Shown here: positions 19,094 through 27,433 of the stretch, piece by piece | How the letters are laid out: every line of letters begins with the position of its first letter | How positions within the stretch are numbered: the first letter of the stretch is position 1 | NCBI GenBank assembly: GCA_020846635.1 | Contig: JADLDO010000058.1 | Coordinates: forward strand, 1 to 53,289 | Source: Caldilineaceae bacterium | GTDB taxonomy: Bacteria > Chloroflexota > Anaerolineae > Caldilineales > Caldilineaceae | Length of the DNA: 53,289 bases | Direction: 5' to 3' | Translations under genes and position numbers: made by a program | The notes under the pieces: model-generated | Database searches by the model: none | Seen by the model: the letters and a program-made list of their open reading frames with translations, nothing else | What the model was told of the DNA's origin: nothing

Positions 19094-19853
19094 GTTTACG
19101 ACCGCGACCGGCGTGATCTATTATGAAGAGATGGGGCCGGCGCAGCCGCGTGCCCCTCTGCTCCTGCTGCATAACTTCATGAGCACAGGGCGCACTGCTT
19201 GGGGCAACATCGCCGGTGAGCTGGCAAAGGAGTACCGGGTGATCTTGCCCGATCTGCCCGGTCATGGTCGCTCGGTTGGCTATCCGCCACACTTTGATCA
19301 TCGGACGATGGCGGTGCAGATGGCTGACCTGGTGCAGTCTCTCGACCTCTTTACGCTGCATATCGCCGGGTGCAGCGCGGGTGGGGCGTTGGCGGAGTGG
19401 ATGGTGGCGGAGGAACTGCTCGATGTGCGTACGTTGACGCTGGTGAGCAGCAGCTACAGCGTCAGCCCCGAAACGACTGGCGAGCCAATTGACACGCGCC
19501 CCGAAGCCTATCGTGCCGGGGCGAACTGGCTGGAGGTAACAGCCAAGCTGCATGATAGCTATCAGGGTGAGGGCTATTTTGAGCGGGAATTGCTGCCGGG
19601 CTATCGCGCCCTGACACCCGCCACGAGCATTGATCTCCAACTTGACAGCCTCGCCACTTGGGATCTACCTGTGTGTATCATCCACGGGCAGGAAGATGAG
19701 ATCTTCCCGGTGGCACTGGCGGAACAGATGCATGCCACGTTGCCCAACAGTGAGTTGCACGTGATCCCGCGCCAGGCCCATTCGCTGATCTTCCGTAAGA
19801 GTCGCCAGGTAAGCGCAATCATGCAGGAGTTTCTGGCGAAGCATAGCGACTAA
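19086..19853 (+). CDS. Alpha/beta-hydrolase fold protein
   Basis: A 255-residue alpha/beta hydrolase. The nucleophile elbow is GCSAGG (Ser in AGCSAGGALAEW), the oxyanion segment is LLLLHNFMSTGRTAW, the acid is in IIHGQEDEIFPVALAEQM and the catalytic His in RQAHSLIF. The ATG at 19086 lies inside the end of the protease gene (ATGCCTGA); longer in-frame starts upstream would only add residues encoded inside the protease gene. No signal peptide. The substrate cannot be told; coupling to the protease suggests a shared condition of expression rather than a shared reaction. Confidence 0.88.
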   Translation: MPEFTTATGVIYYEEMGPAQPRAPLLLLHNFMSTGRTAWGNIAGELAKEYRVILPDLPGHGRSVGYPPHFDHRTMAVQMADLVQSLDLFTLHIAGCSAGGALAEWMVAEELLDVRTLTLVSSSYSVSPETTGEPIDTRPEAYRAGANWLEVTAKLHDSYQGEGYFERELLPGYRALTPATSIDLQLDSLATWDLPVCIIHGQEDEIFPVALAEQMHATLPNSELHVIPRQAHSLIFRKSRQVSAIMQEFLAKHSD

Positions 19854-19926
19854 ATAACCCTCCCGCGCCCAACGGGCTCCCCAACTTCCGGGTGGGTCTT
19901 ACAATAAACTGGATCGATAACCAATC

Positions 19927-20622
19927 ATGTCACAAACAATACGTCGGTTGAAAATCTCGCCTTCCATTTTGACCGCTGACTTTGGGCATTTGGCGACAGC
20001 AATTGCCGATGCTGCTGACGGTGGCGCGGACTATATCCACCTGGATGTGATGGATGGCCGTTTTGTGCCCAACATCAGCTTTGGCCCCAAGGTGGTTGAA
20101 ACGGTGCGCGCCCTCACTACGCTGCCGCTGGATGTGCATTTGATGATCGAAGATCCTGACCGCTATTTGGCGGAATTTGCCGAGGCGGGGGCAAATTTGC
20201 TTACGGTCCAGGTCGAGGCGTGTCTCCATCTGCACCGCACTGTACAGCGCATCCATGAGCTAGGCTGCAAGGCGGGGGTTGCATTGAATCCCGCGACTCC
20301 GCTGGAGGCAGTGCGCGAGATTGTGCCTTTTGTGGATATGATCCTGGTGATGAGCGTGAACCCCGGCTTTGGCTCGCAGCGTTTTATTGAGACTTCCACC
20401 AACAAGTTACGCCGTATGCGTAAGACGTTGGATGAGCTAAATCCGCTGTGTGACTTGCAGGTGGATGGCGGCATTGATCTCCACAACATTGATGATGTGG
20501 TGCGTGCCGGAGCGAATGTGATTGTGGCGGGGAGTGCGGTCTATAACACGCGCGCAACGCCAGGAGAGAATATCAGCCAACTGCGTAAGGCGGCTTCGGC
20601 AGGGCTGTGGCAGGAGATCTAG
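19927..20622 (+). CDS. rpe: Ribulose-phosphate 3-epimerase
   Basis: Interconverts ribulose-5-phosphate and xylulose-5-phosphate in the pentose phosphate pathway. The 231-residue TIM barrel has ISPSILTADFGHL, HLDVMDGRFVPNISFGP (metal-binding His and Asp), LDVHLMIEDP, MSVNPGFGSQRFI and VDGGIDLHNI, all family signatures. The ATG at 19927 directly precedes the conserved core. It lies 73 bp after the hydrolase and converges on cdsA, with only 27 bp between the two stops, which hold the small dyad GGTGACAGTCACC. Confidence 0.97.
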   Translation: MSQTIRRLKISPSILTADFGHLATAIADAADGGADYIHLDVMDGRFVPNISFGPKVVETVRALTTLPLDVHLMIEDPDRYLAEFAEAGANLLTVQVEACLHLHRTVQRIHELGCKAGVALNPATPLEAVREIVPFVDMILVMSVNPGFGSQRFIETSTNKLRRMRKTLDELNPLCDLQVDGGIDLHNIDDVVRAGANVIVAGSAVYNTRATPGENISQLRKAASAGLWQEI

Positions 20623-20649
20623 GAACAATTTGGTGACAGTCACCGCGAC

Positions 20650-21438
20650 TCAATGCCAGAGTGACACCACTTGATAGACAAAGGGCAGCACAAAGAGGAT
20701 GCTATCAAGCCGGTCGAGGACGCCGCCATGACCGGGGAAGATATGACCGCTGTCCTTCACCCCCACTTGGCGTTTGAGTGTGCTGATTGCGAGGTCGCCA
20801 AAGAGGGCAAGGATGCCGGCAATCAAGCCCACGACTGCGCCGAGGATGGGACTGTAGGCGGCATTGAGCGGCGTGATCATGATCCAGAGTGCGCCGACAA
20901 TTGCCGCGGTGACCCAGCCTGCAATCGTGCCTTCCCAACTCTTTTTAGGGCTTAGGCGCGGCCAGAGCTTATGACGTCCGAAGGTGACGCCGACAAAATA
21001 GGCGGCAGAGTCATTCGTCCACGTCAAAGCCAACCCCAATAGCACCCACCACATTCCATTGGGCAATTGGCGCAGAGCCAGGGCTTGCCCAAGCATCGTG
21101 CCGATATAGAGCGCGCCCATGCTCGTTGCCATCCAGGTGTGCATGGGCGCTTGCTTTTGGTGCATGGCATCGATCAAGGTGATGATCATCCCCGCCATGA
21201 CAACAAGCGAGAAGGGGAGCAGTTGTGGCTGCCAATGGGAGAGGATCAGCAGCGCGAGCCAGACCAGCCCCAACGTGCGGCGCGGCTGGTAGCCGCCAAT
21301 TTGCATCAGGCGGTAGAACTCTAGCCCACCCCCAATGCCAACCAGCATCAAAAACAGGGTAAGCCAGACTCCCCCCAACCAAATGGGGATCAAGACAGCC
21401 GGAAGGGCAACTAGCCCAACGAGGATGCGCTCCTTCAT
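20650..21438 (-). CDS. cdsA: Phosphatidate cytidylyltransferase
   Basis: Makes CDP-diacylglycerol, the branch point of phospholipid synthesis, in the cytoplasmic membrane. The 262 residues contain about seven hydrophobic helices and the CTP-transferase signature near the C-terminus, STLKRQVGVKDSGHIFPGHG followed by GVLDRLDS. It is last in the minus-strand run rpsB-tsf-pyrH-frr-uppS-cdsA, 20 bp after uppS. Confidence 0.97.
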   Translation of the reverse strand: MKERILVGLVALPAVLIPIWLGGVWLTLFLMLVGIGGGLEFYRLMQIGGYQPRRTLGLVWLALLILSHWQPQLLPFSLVVMAGMIITLIDAMHQKQAPMHTWMATSMGALYIGTMLGQALALRQLPNGMWWVLLGLALTWTNDSAAYFVGVTFGRHKLWPRLSPKKSWEGTIAGWVTAAIVGALWIMITPLNAAYSPILGAVVGLIAGILALFGDLAISTLKRQVGVKDSGHIFPGHGGVLDRLDSILFVLPFVYQVVSLWH

Positions 21439-21458
21439 CGCGCGCGGCTCAAACTAGC

Positions 21459-22214
21459 TTAACTGTGGGGTTGAAGGACGCGGCCAAATCGACGTTCGCG
21501 GTGATTGTACTCGTCCAGGGCTTTGTACAATTCTTTCTCGTCAAAATCGGGCCAGTAGGTAGGTGTGGTGTAATACTCGGCATACGCCGCCTGCCAGATC
21601 AGAAAATTGCTCAAACGCCATTCTCCACCTGTGCGGATAATCAGGTCGGGATCGGGAAGGTCAGCCGTGTAGAGATAGTGGCTGAAGAGTTCCTCAGTCA
21701 GTTCCTCTGGCGCAATGCCGTCGGCGAGCGCGCTGCGTACGGCGTCGAGAATCTCGGCACGCCCCCCATAGTTGAAGGCGACATTGAGGATAATGCGGTC
21801 GTTGTGCTGCGTGACTTCCAGGGCATGGCGGATCTGTTTTTGCAAGTCCGGGTCGATGCCTTCCATGCGCCCGCTGTGGCGAATCTGGACGCCATTTTTG
21901 TGGAGTTCGTTTAACTGGCGTTTGATGGTAAGGCTGAGCAGCAGCATTAAGCCCGTGACTTCCTCTAGGGGGCGCTGCCAGTTCTCTGTAGAGAAGGCAT
22001 AGATGGTCAAGACCTTGATGCCGTGGCTTACGCTGCTTTCCAAGATGCGCCGAATGTTGTCCACGCCCGCTTGATGCCCTGCCGCGCGTGGCAGACCCCG
22101 TTTTTGCGCCCAACGGCCATTGCCATCCATGATGATCCCAACATGATAGGGCACAGAGGGAAAGGGCGTATTGAGATTGGCGGGTGCAGCATGGTTATTC
22201 ATCTCAGTGCTCAT
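21459..22214 (-). CDS. uppS: Isoprenyl transferase (undecaprenyl diphosphate synthase family)
   Basis: Cis-prenyltransferase that makes the lipid carrier for cell-wall glycans. Motifs: HVGIIMDGNGRWA with the catalytic Asp, GHQAGVDNIR, YAFSTENWQRP, NVAFNYGGRAEI and DLIIRTGGEWRLSNFL, ending WPDFDEKELYKALDEY. The ATG at 22214 gives 251 residues, close to the family length; reading further upstream would add 39 unconserved residues. It follows frr after 248 bp, which hold a long inverted repeat. Confidence 0.95.
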   Translation of the reverse strand: MSTEMNNHAAPANLNTPFPSVPYHVGIIMDGNGRWAQKRGLPRAAGHQAGVDNIRRILESSVSHGIKVLTIYAFSTENWQRPLEEVTGLMLLLSLTIKRQLNELHKNGVQIRHSGRMEGIDPDLQKQIRHALEVTQHNDRIILNVAFNYGGRAEILDAVRSALADGIAPEELTEELFSHYLYTADLPDPDLIIRTGGEWRLSNFLIWQAAYAEYYTTPTYWPDFDEKELYKALDEYNHRERRFGRVLQPHS

Positions 22215-22416
22215 GGTCTTTATTTGCAGCCTCCTCGCCGCAACCGGCTTCGGCATGTGCTGGTGTAGATGCCGGTGAAGCGGGTACATAAAAGAAAGAA
22301 GGAGTGAGCGATCACCCACCCCTAACATCAAGCCCTTACCATTAGACGTTGTCTATCAATTCGTCAGCTAAATATCCGGCAACTACTAACCGCACGCTCA
22401 TACCAGGTTGCACATC

Positions 22417-22467
22417 TCTAAAGTTGCCAATTGATCCTCAACAGGAGGATCAATTGGCAACTTTAGA
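22417..22467. repeat. Perfect 23-bp inverted repeat at the end of frr
   Basis: The left arm 22417-22439 and the right arm 22445-22467 are perfectly complementary around a 5-nt loop (AACAG). The right arm contains the frr stop codon (TAA on the minus strand at 22463-22465). In the transcript it forms a very stable hairpin immediately after frr, but no U-tract follows, so it is not a standard intrinsic terminator. It could be an RNase III processing or mRNA-protection site, or a mobile-element relic. Confidence 0.9.
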
Positions 22468-23020
22468 TCTTCATAATTTCTTCGTCTTTTTCGCGTGCGG
22501 TTTCGTCGACGTGTTTAATATATTCATCTGTCTTGGCTTGGATGCGATCTTGTCCGCGGTGTAGGTCATCCTCGGAGATCATACTTTCCTTCTGCATCTC
22601 GCGCAAGTCATGAATTGCATCGCGCCGGATATTACGCACTGCGACGCGGGCTTCTTCGGCACGCTTGGCGACGGTTTTTGTCAGGTCGCGGCGGCGTTCC
22701 TCGGTCAAAGAAGGGATGACAAGCCGGATCTGCTGACCATCGTTGTTCGGCGTAAGCCCCAGGTCAGATTTGGTGATGGCTTTTTCAATTGCGCCCAGAT
22801 CACCTGGGCTATAGGGCTTGATCAATAGGATCTGCGCTTCGGGCACAGTCACAGTCGCCACCTGTTGCAGCGGCGTTGGCATCCCATAATAGTCCACCAG
22901 GATCCGGTCCAGCAGTGCCGGCGAGGCGCGACCGGTGCGAATTGAGCGCAGATCGGTACGCAGCGCATCATGCGCTTTATCCATACGTTCGACCGCATCA
23001 GCGATTACATCGTTAATCAT
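22463..23020 (-). CDS. frr: Ribosome recycling factor
   Basis: Splits post-termination ribosomes together with EF-G. The 185 residues match the family exactly in length: IRTGRASPALLDRILVDYYG, TPLQQVATVTVPE, IEKAITKSDLGLTPNNDG, RLVIPSLTEERRRDL and the C-terminal helix ending EEIMKI. It follows pyrH after 198 bp, which contains the palindrome ACGGAATTCCGT but no gene. Confidence 0.98.
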   Translation of the reverse strand: MINDVIADAVERMDKAHDALRTDLRSIRTGRASPALLDRILVDYYGMPTPLQQVATVTVPEAQILLIKPYSPGDLGAIEKAITKSDLGLTPNNDGQQIRLVIPSLTEERRRDLTKTVAKRAEEARVAVRNIRRDAIHDLREMQKESMISEDDLHRGQDRIQAKTDEYIKHVDETAREKDEEIMKI

Positions 23021-23218
23021 TCCATACCCCCTTAGGGAAGTGCGTTACAACGGAATTCCGTCGCAAGGGATAGTTCGGCTGGGGGCATAATATGCTCCCT
23101 CTCTGAAAAAGCAGCGAGTCGCTCTATTTTAGCAAAGAAACGGCCTAGAAGAAAATGCCCAAGCCTGGTCTCTCAAGTGCGAATCGATTGAGCGAAAAGC
23201 CTGCTCGACCAGAGCGTA

Positions 23219-23938
23219 TCAAGCCGAGATCATCGTTCCAACGGGCTCCCCGCGTACGACCTTTTCCAGCGTACCCTCGTGCCAGAGATTAACGACGTAG
23301 ATGGGCAGGTCATTATCCATGCACATCGCCATGGCTGTGCTGTCCATCACACCCACGCGCATATTGAGCGCGTCGATATAGGTCAGATGTGCAAAGGGAC
23401 GCGCACTGGCGTTTTTCTTGGGGTCGCTGTCATAGACAGCATCCACTTTGGTGGCCTTCACCAGCGTCTCCGCATCGATCTCCATGGCGCGCAGGGATGC
23501 AGCGGTATCCGTGGTGAAGTAGGGGTTGCCTGTGCCCGCGCCAAAGATCACCACGCGGCCCTTTTCGAGATGGCGTACGGCGCGCCGCTGGATATACGGC
23601 TCGGCTACAGCACGCACTTCGATGCCCGTCATCACGCGTGTGGGGATGCCCTGGCGCTCCAGTGCATCTTGCAGCGCCAACGAATTCATGACCGTTGCCA
23701 GCATCCCCATGTGATCAGCCGTGACGCGCTCCATGCCATGATCAAGGCCATCCTCTTTGCCACGCCAGATATTGCCGCCACCGATGACAATGGCGATCTG
23801 GACGCCCATGTTGATGACCTGGATCACCTTAGCCGCCAAATCTTCGGCCTGGCGAGGGTTGATGCCAAAGCCGCCTTCACCGGCTAACGCTTCGCCACCC
23901 AATTTTAAGAGAATCCGGCGATATTTCAACTCGGACAT
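23219..23938 (-). CDS. pyrH: UMP kinase
   Basis: Bacterial-type UMP kinase of the amino acid kinase family, for pyrimidine nucleotide synthesis. Motifs: RRILLKLGGEALAGEGGFGI, AIVIGGGNIWRG, MERVTADHMGMLATVMNSLA, VIFGAGTGNPYFTTDTAA and a C-terminal MDNDLPIYVVNL. The ATG at 23938 is preceded by GGAGGAGAG; this gives 239 residues, the usual length. It stands in the classical place between tsf and frr. Confidence 0.98.
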   Translation of the reverse strand: MSELKYRRILLKLGGEALAGEGGFGINPRQAEDLAAKVIQVINMGVQIAIVIGGGNIWRGKEDGLDHGMERVTADHMGMLATVMNSLALQDALERQGIPTRVMTGIEVRAVAEPYIQRRAVRHLEKGRVVIFGAGTGNPYFTTDTAASLRAMEIDAETLVKATKVDAVYDSDPKKNASARPFAHLTYIDALNMRVGVMDSTAMAMCMDNDLPIYVVNLWHEGTLEKVVRGEPVGTMISA

Positions 23939-24160
23939 ACTTCTCTCCTCCCTCTTCCTATTGCCTATAATTTCATCAACCTTCATCCCACAACCTTCAT
24001 CCTTTACCCGATGCGCGGGCGCGGTGAATGGCTACTTGTGAAAGAAACTGGTACTCGACCGGCTCACACATGCTCAAAATTGTCTATGTAGATTGGTTCG
24101 CCACGCAACTTGGTTACCAAGCTTTTTCGTTGTTGAACAGTCGGTTGAACAGTAGACAAA

Positions 24161-24192
24161 ACAATGCCCAGCCATTCATGGCTGGGCATTGT
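24161..24192 (-). terminator. Intrinsic terminator after tsf
   Basis: A perfect 13-bp stem (24161-24173 with 24180-24192, ACAATGCCCAGCC/GGCTGGGCATTGT) with a 6-nt loop lies 8 bp after the tsf stop and is followed in the minus direction by TTTTGTC. It separates the rpsB-tsf transcript from pyrH. Confidence 0.8.
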
Positions 24193-24200
24193 CGCCCGAT

Positions 24201-24800
24201 TTATTCTTCGCCTATGGCTAGACGTGCAAAGCGGTTGAGCCGGATGTTCTCACCCAACGCAGCAATGCTATCCGTTAGCAGCGATTGGATGGTCACATCT
24301 GGATCCTTGACAAAGGGCTGGTCGAGCAAAGTGATTTCACTGAGCCACTTATCCAGCTTGCCTTCGACAATTTTATCAATCACCTGCTCCGGCTTGCCGC
24401 TGTTGACCATCTGCTCACGATAGATGGCCTTTTCACGCTCGATCAAATCGACAGGCACTTGATCACGCGAGACATAGAGCGGGCGGGATGCGACAACATG
24501 CATCGCCAGGTCGCGCGCCAACTGCTGGAAGCGGTCGGTGCGTGCGACAAAGTCGGTTTCGCAATTCAGCTCCACCATCCCCGCCATCTTGGAGCCCGCG
24601 TGAATGTATGTGCCGATGACACCTTCGTTGGTGTCGCGGCTTGCCTTCTTTGCTGCGGTGGCAAGACCCTTTGTGCGGAGGATCTCCACAGCCTTCTCAA
24701 AATCGCCGTTGGCATCGATCAATGCCTTCTTGCTGTCCAGCACCCCAGCGTTGGTTGCTTCGCGCAATTCCTTGACCATCTGCGCGCTAATTTCAGCCAT
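24201..24800 (-). CDS. tsf: Elongation factor Ts
   Basis: Guanine-nucleotide exchange factor for EF-Tu. The 199 residues represent the short form: an N-terminal UBA-like domain (AQMVKELREATNAGVLDSKK), GLATAAKKASRDTNEGVIG, the core VELNCETDFVARTDRF and DKIVEGKLDKWLSEITLLDQ. GGGAG lies before the ATG at 24800. It is cotranscribed with rpsB after an 88-bp spacer. Confidence 0.98.
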   Translation of the reverse strand: MAEISAQMVKELREATNAGVLDSKKALIDANGDFEKAVEILRTKGLATAAKKASRDTNEGVIGTYIHAGSKMAGMVELNCETDFVARTDRFQQLARDLAMHVVASRPLYVSRDQVPVDLIEREKAIYREQMVNSGKPEQVIDKIVEGKLDKWLSEITLLDQPFVKDPDVTIQSLLTDSIAALGENIRLNRFARLAIGEE

Positions 24801-24888
24801 TATTTTCTCCCAGATTTATTGACTAACAGAGCCCCCGTCGCAGGCCCTGGTTCTAAAACGGTGTCCGTATCGCAGTGCGATGTATGAC

Positions 24889-25827
24889 CTATGCGTCGCC
24901 GTCTTCGTTGACATCCTCAATCGGGCTCAACTCGTCATCTTCATCCTCGATGGCAAAATCGGCGTAATCATCGTCGTCGCCATCTTCCGAATCGACGTCG
25001 ACCTCATAATCTGCATAGGGATCGGCGTCTTCGTCGTCCTCATCCACCGTCTGCAACTTGGCAAGCGTGCTGGGTCCAAGATACTGCTCCATCTCGGCCA
25101 GTTCGCTGCGGCTGACTTGGCCTGTGTCGGCCATGTCTACTTCGCGAATCCTCATGCCTTCTTCGGCAGCGTTGGCGATGATACTGACGATCAACTTGAC
25201 GGCGCGAATGGCATCGTCGTTGCTTGGGATCACATAGTCAATGGGATCCGGGTCCGAGTTGGTGTCTACCATACCAATGATCGGAACCTTGAGCTTGTTG
25301 GCTTCCTTCACCGCCAAATCTTCCAAGTTGGTGTCTACCACAAACAACATGTCGGGCAGACGGCGCATGGTCTTAAGACCACCGATGCGCTCGTTGAGCT
25401 TGTCCACTTCGCGCTGGATGCTCAACTGTTCCTTCTTGGAGAGGTTGCGGAAATCACCTGCATCAATACGACGCTCCATGCGCAGCAGATAGTCCAAGCG
25501 CTGCTTAATGGTCACCCAGTTGGTGAGCGTGCCACCGAGCCAACGTTGGTTGATGTAGGGCATGCCGCTGCGTTCGGCTTCCTGCTGGATTGTGGCCTGG
25601 GCCTGGCGTTTGGTCCCCACAAAAAGGATGGTGCCACCCTTTGCCACAGTCTCGCGCACCAGATCATAATACTCATTCAGCCGCATTACCGTCTGTTGCA
25701 GGTCGATAATGTGGATTTTGCTGCGCTCCGTAAAGATATAGGGGCGCATCTTGGGGTTCCACCGTCGGGTGCGATGACCGAAGTGGACACCCGCCTCTAA
25801 GAGAGACTTCATACTGACTACTGACAT
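24889..25827 (-). CDS. rpsB: 30S ribosomal protein S2 with acidic C-terminal tail
   Basis: Ribosomal protein S2: LLEAGVHFGHRTRRWNPKM, YINQRWLGGTLTNW, PDMLFVVDTNLEDLAVKEA, VPIIGMVDTNSDPDPIDYVI and NDDAIRAVKLI are family signatures. It has 312 residues against about 235-260 usual. The excess is a tail (about 261-312) in which 29 of 52 residues are Asp or Glu. AGGAG lies 7 nt before the ATG at 25827. It is first gene of the rpsB-tsf unit. Confidence 0.97.
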   Translation of the reverse strand: MSVVSMKSLLEAGVHFGHRTRRWNPKMRPYIFTERSKIHIIDLQQTVMRLNEYYDLVRETVAKGGTILFVGTKRQAQATIQQEAERSGMPYINQRWLGGTLTNWVTIKQRLDYLLRMERRIDAGDFRNLSKKEQLSIQREVDKLNERIGGLKTMRRLPDMLFVVDTNLEDLAVKEANKLKVPIIGMVDTNSDPDPIDYVIPSNDDAIRAVKLIVSIIANAAEEGMRIREVDMADTGQVSRSELAEMEQYLGPSTLAKLQTVDEDDEDADPYADYEVDVDSEDGDDDDYADFAIEDEDDELSPIEDVNEDGDA

Positions 25828-25970
25828 TTTTCATCTCCTGAAATGGGTTTGTCTTCCGCCCTGTTCATCCTACAGACTGACCACACAGCACAAGGCCAGC
25901 AGCACCCGGTCTGTTAGTCCCAGGACGTGTCAACTAGAATCGGTTGGCATGGTGAACATGCCGACTGGCA

Positions 25971-25999
25971 ATTCTATCATAGAGTGGCGAAAAATTCAA
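25971..25999 (-). promoter_or_regulatory. Promoter of rpsB-tsf
   Basis: On the minus strand, TTGAAT (25994-25999) and TAGAAT (25971-25976) are separated by 17 bp. The transcript would have a leader of about 135 nt before rpsB. That leader contains the short dyad GGCATG/CATGCC and a distal CAGAC/GTCTG pairing, so autogenous control by S2 is conceivable but unproven. Together with the oppositely directed promoter at 26049 it explains the 308-bp gene-free stretch 25828-26135. Confidence 0.7.
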
Positions 26000-26048
26000 A
26001 AATTAATAAGCAAGACCGTGAGCATAATCTCGTAGAGGCGCGGCCAGG

Positions 26049-26078
26049 TTGACAGGCGCGTGGCTGCCCTCCTATCAT
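26049..26078 (+). promoter_or_regulatory. Promoter of the enolase-superfamily gene
   Basis: A perfect TTGACA (26049-26054) and TATCAT (26073-26078) are 18 bp apart, 57 bp before the ATG at 26136. It runs back to back with the rpsB promoter. Confidence 0.65.
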
Positions 26079-26135
26079 TGGAAGTGGCAACTGTCCGCCA
26101 TCTTGGTATGACCGCTTCCCACCGAAGGAGTCCTC

Positions 26136-27266
26136 ATGAAGATCTCTGATGTTCGCCTCTATGTGCTAGAGAATCCTGATCTGCCGGGGCGCGACCTGCG
26201 CTTGATCCAAGTACCCAACCTGCTGCGGATTCAATACACGCACAGCGCCACGCCAGGCAGCAATCCTGCGCGGCAGCATATCATCGAAGTGACCACCGAT
26301 ACCGGCATCAGCAGCCGCTGTACCACCACCCTACAGCCGCACCAAGTGCAGATTCTACGCAATCAAGTCCTGGGCGAAGACCCCCTACAGCGTGAGCGGC
26401 TCTACCAGATGTTGCACAAGGGTACGCGCTGGGTCTACCAGCCGCCGGGCTGGTTTGGCGACTTTGACAACTGCCTGTGGGACATTGCGGGCAAGGCCGC
26501 GGGGCTTCCTCTCCACGCACTTGTGGGGCGTGTGCGTGAGCGCTTCCCTGTCTATCTCACCGGCGGCGACGGCAGCGCCACAGAGTATCTGCGCGCCATC
26601 GAGCAGGGCCACAGCATGGGCATCCGCGCATACAAGTTCCATACCTACAAGGGCGGCAAGGCCGACATTCCCATTTTTCGCCAGGTGCGCGATGAGGTCG
26701 GCCCCGACTATGCGCTGCTCAACGATCCTGTCTGCTCCTACGACTTGCGTGAGGCGATTGAGGTCGGTCATGTTATGGAGGAACTAGGTTTTGTCTGGCT
26801 GGAAGAACCGTTCCACGAACAGAAGATGAATCTCTACCAGGAGTTATGCCGTGAACTGACCATTCCGGTTATGGCGAACGAGATGCTTATGCACGATTAT
26901 GGCCTCTCGACTCAATGGCTGATCCAGGGGGCGACCGACCGGCTGCGCGCCAATGCGCGCCACGGCACGACCCAAGTGCTGAAGATGGCCCACTTTGCCG
27001 AAGGCTTTGGGACCAATGTCGAGCTCAACGGGCAGGGCGGGCTCTTTGGCCTTGTTCATGCACATCTGGGCTGCTGCATCGACAACACTGACTATTACGA
27101 ATATTTCTACTTAAGCGGGGACGGCAACCGGCGGCAGGGAGAAAGTTGGGGCATGCTCAACGCGCCGCTGATCGAGGATGGTCATATCGCGCCGCCCGAT
27201 GGCCCCGGTTGGGGCGCAGAGTGGGACGAGGCGCGCTTCCGCAGCCTGGTGGTGGCGGAAGTGTAG
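26136..27266 (+). CDS. Mandelate racemase/muconate lactonizing enzyme-family protein
   Basis: Enolase-superfamily enzyme, probably a sugar-acid dehydratase or racemase. It has 376 residues, the usual length. The N-terminal capping domain is followed by a barrel with GIRAYKFHTYKGG at the position of the catalytic Lys motif (K-x-H here rather than K-x-K), then three metal carboxylates in LLNDPVCSYD, VWLEEPFHEQ and VMANEMLMHD. The C-terminal GQGGLFGLVHAHLGCCIDN would hold the second acid/base region. GAAGGAG precedes the ATG. The substrate is not predictable from sequence alone; no sugar transporter or dehydrogenase is adjacent. Confidence 0.9.
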   Translation: MKISDVRLYVLENPDLPGRDLRLIQVPNLLRIQYTHSATPGSNPARQHIIEVTTDTGISSRCTTTLQPHQVQILRNQVLGEDPLQRERLYQMLHKGTRWVYQPPGWFGDFDNCLWDIAGKAAGLPLHALVGRVRERFPVYLTGGDGSATEYLRAIEQGHSMGIRAYKFHTYKGGKADIPIFRQVRDEVGPDYALLNDPVCSYDLREAIEVGHVMEELGFVWLEEPFHEQKMNLYQELCRELTIPVMANEMLMHDYGLSTQWLIQGATDRLRANARHGTTQVLKMAHFAEGFGTNVELNGQGGLFGLVHAHLGCCIDNTDYYEYFYLSGDGNRRQGESWGMLNAPLIEDGHIAPPDGPGWGAEWDEARFRSLVVAEV

Positions 27267-27270
27267 CATC

Positions 27271-27411
27271 AGCCGCCGGAGATTAAAACGGGGCGGCCAT
27301 CCGCCGGAGGTTAAAACCATCCGGCTACAGTACAACGCCCCCTGAACGGGGCTCGCCAAGCCCCGTTCAGGGGGCGTCGCTTGTAGTCCTGCGGCTTTAG
27401 CCCTGGGCGGC
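27271..27411. repeat. Intergenic palindromic element, copy 2 (inverted relative to copy 1)
   Basis: The element occupies most of the 167 bp between two convergent genes. Its core is a perfect 19-bp stem (27335-27353 with 27359-27377) around CGCCA, extended outward by CTACA/TGTAG. On the minus strand the order GCCGCCCAGGGCTAAAGCCG, hairpin, TTTTAACCTCCGGCGG equals that of copy 1 at 17656-17790. A partial second CCGCCGGAGRTTAAAAC block at 27272-27288 suggests an internal duplication. It could serve as a bidirectional terminator here. Confidence 0.88.
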
Positions 27412-27433
27412 CTCGCTGAGGCATATAAGGCGT

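Noticed and set aside
22203..22331. Longer UppS start at 22331
   Set aside because: The added 39 residues are unconserved and His/Met-rich; the ATG at 22214 gives the normal length.
24880..25800. 306-codon open frame opposite rpsB with a hydrophobic Ile/Val/Phe-rich start
   Set aside because: The hydrophobic stretch is the mirror of the acidic codons of the S2 tail, so it is not a membrane protein gene.
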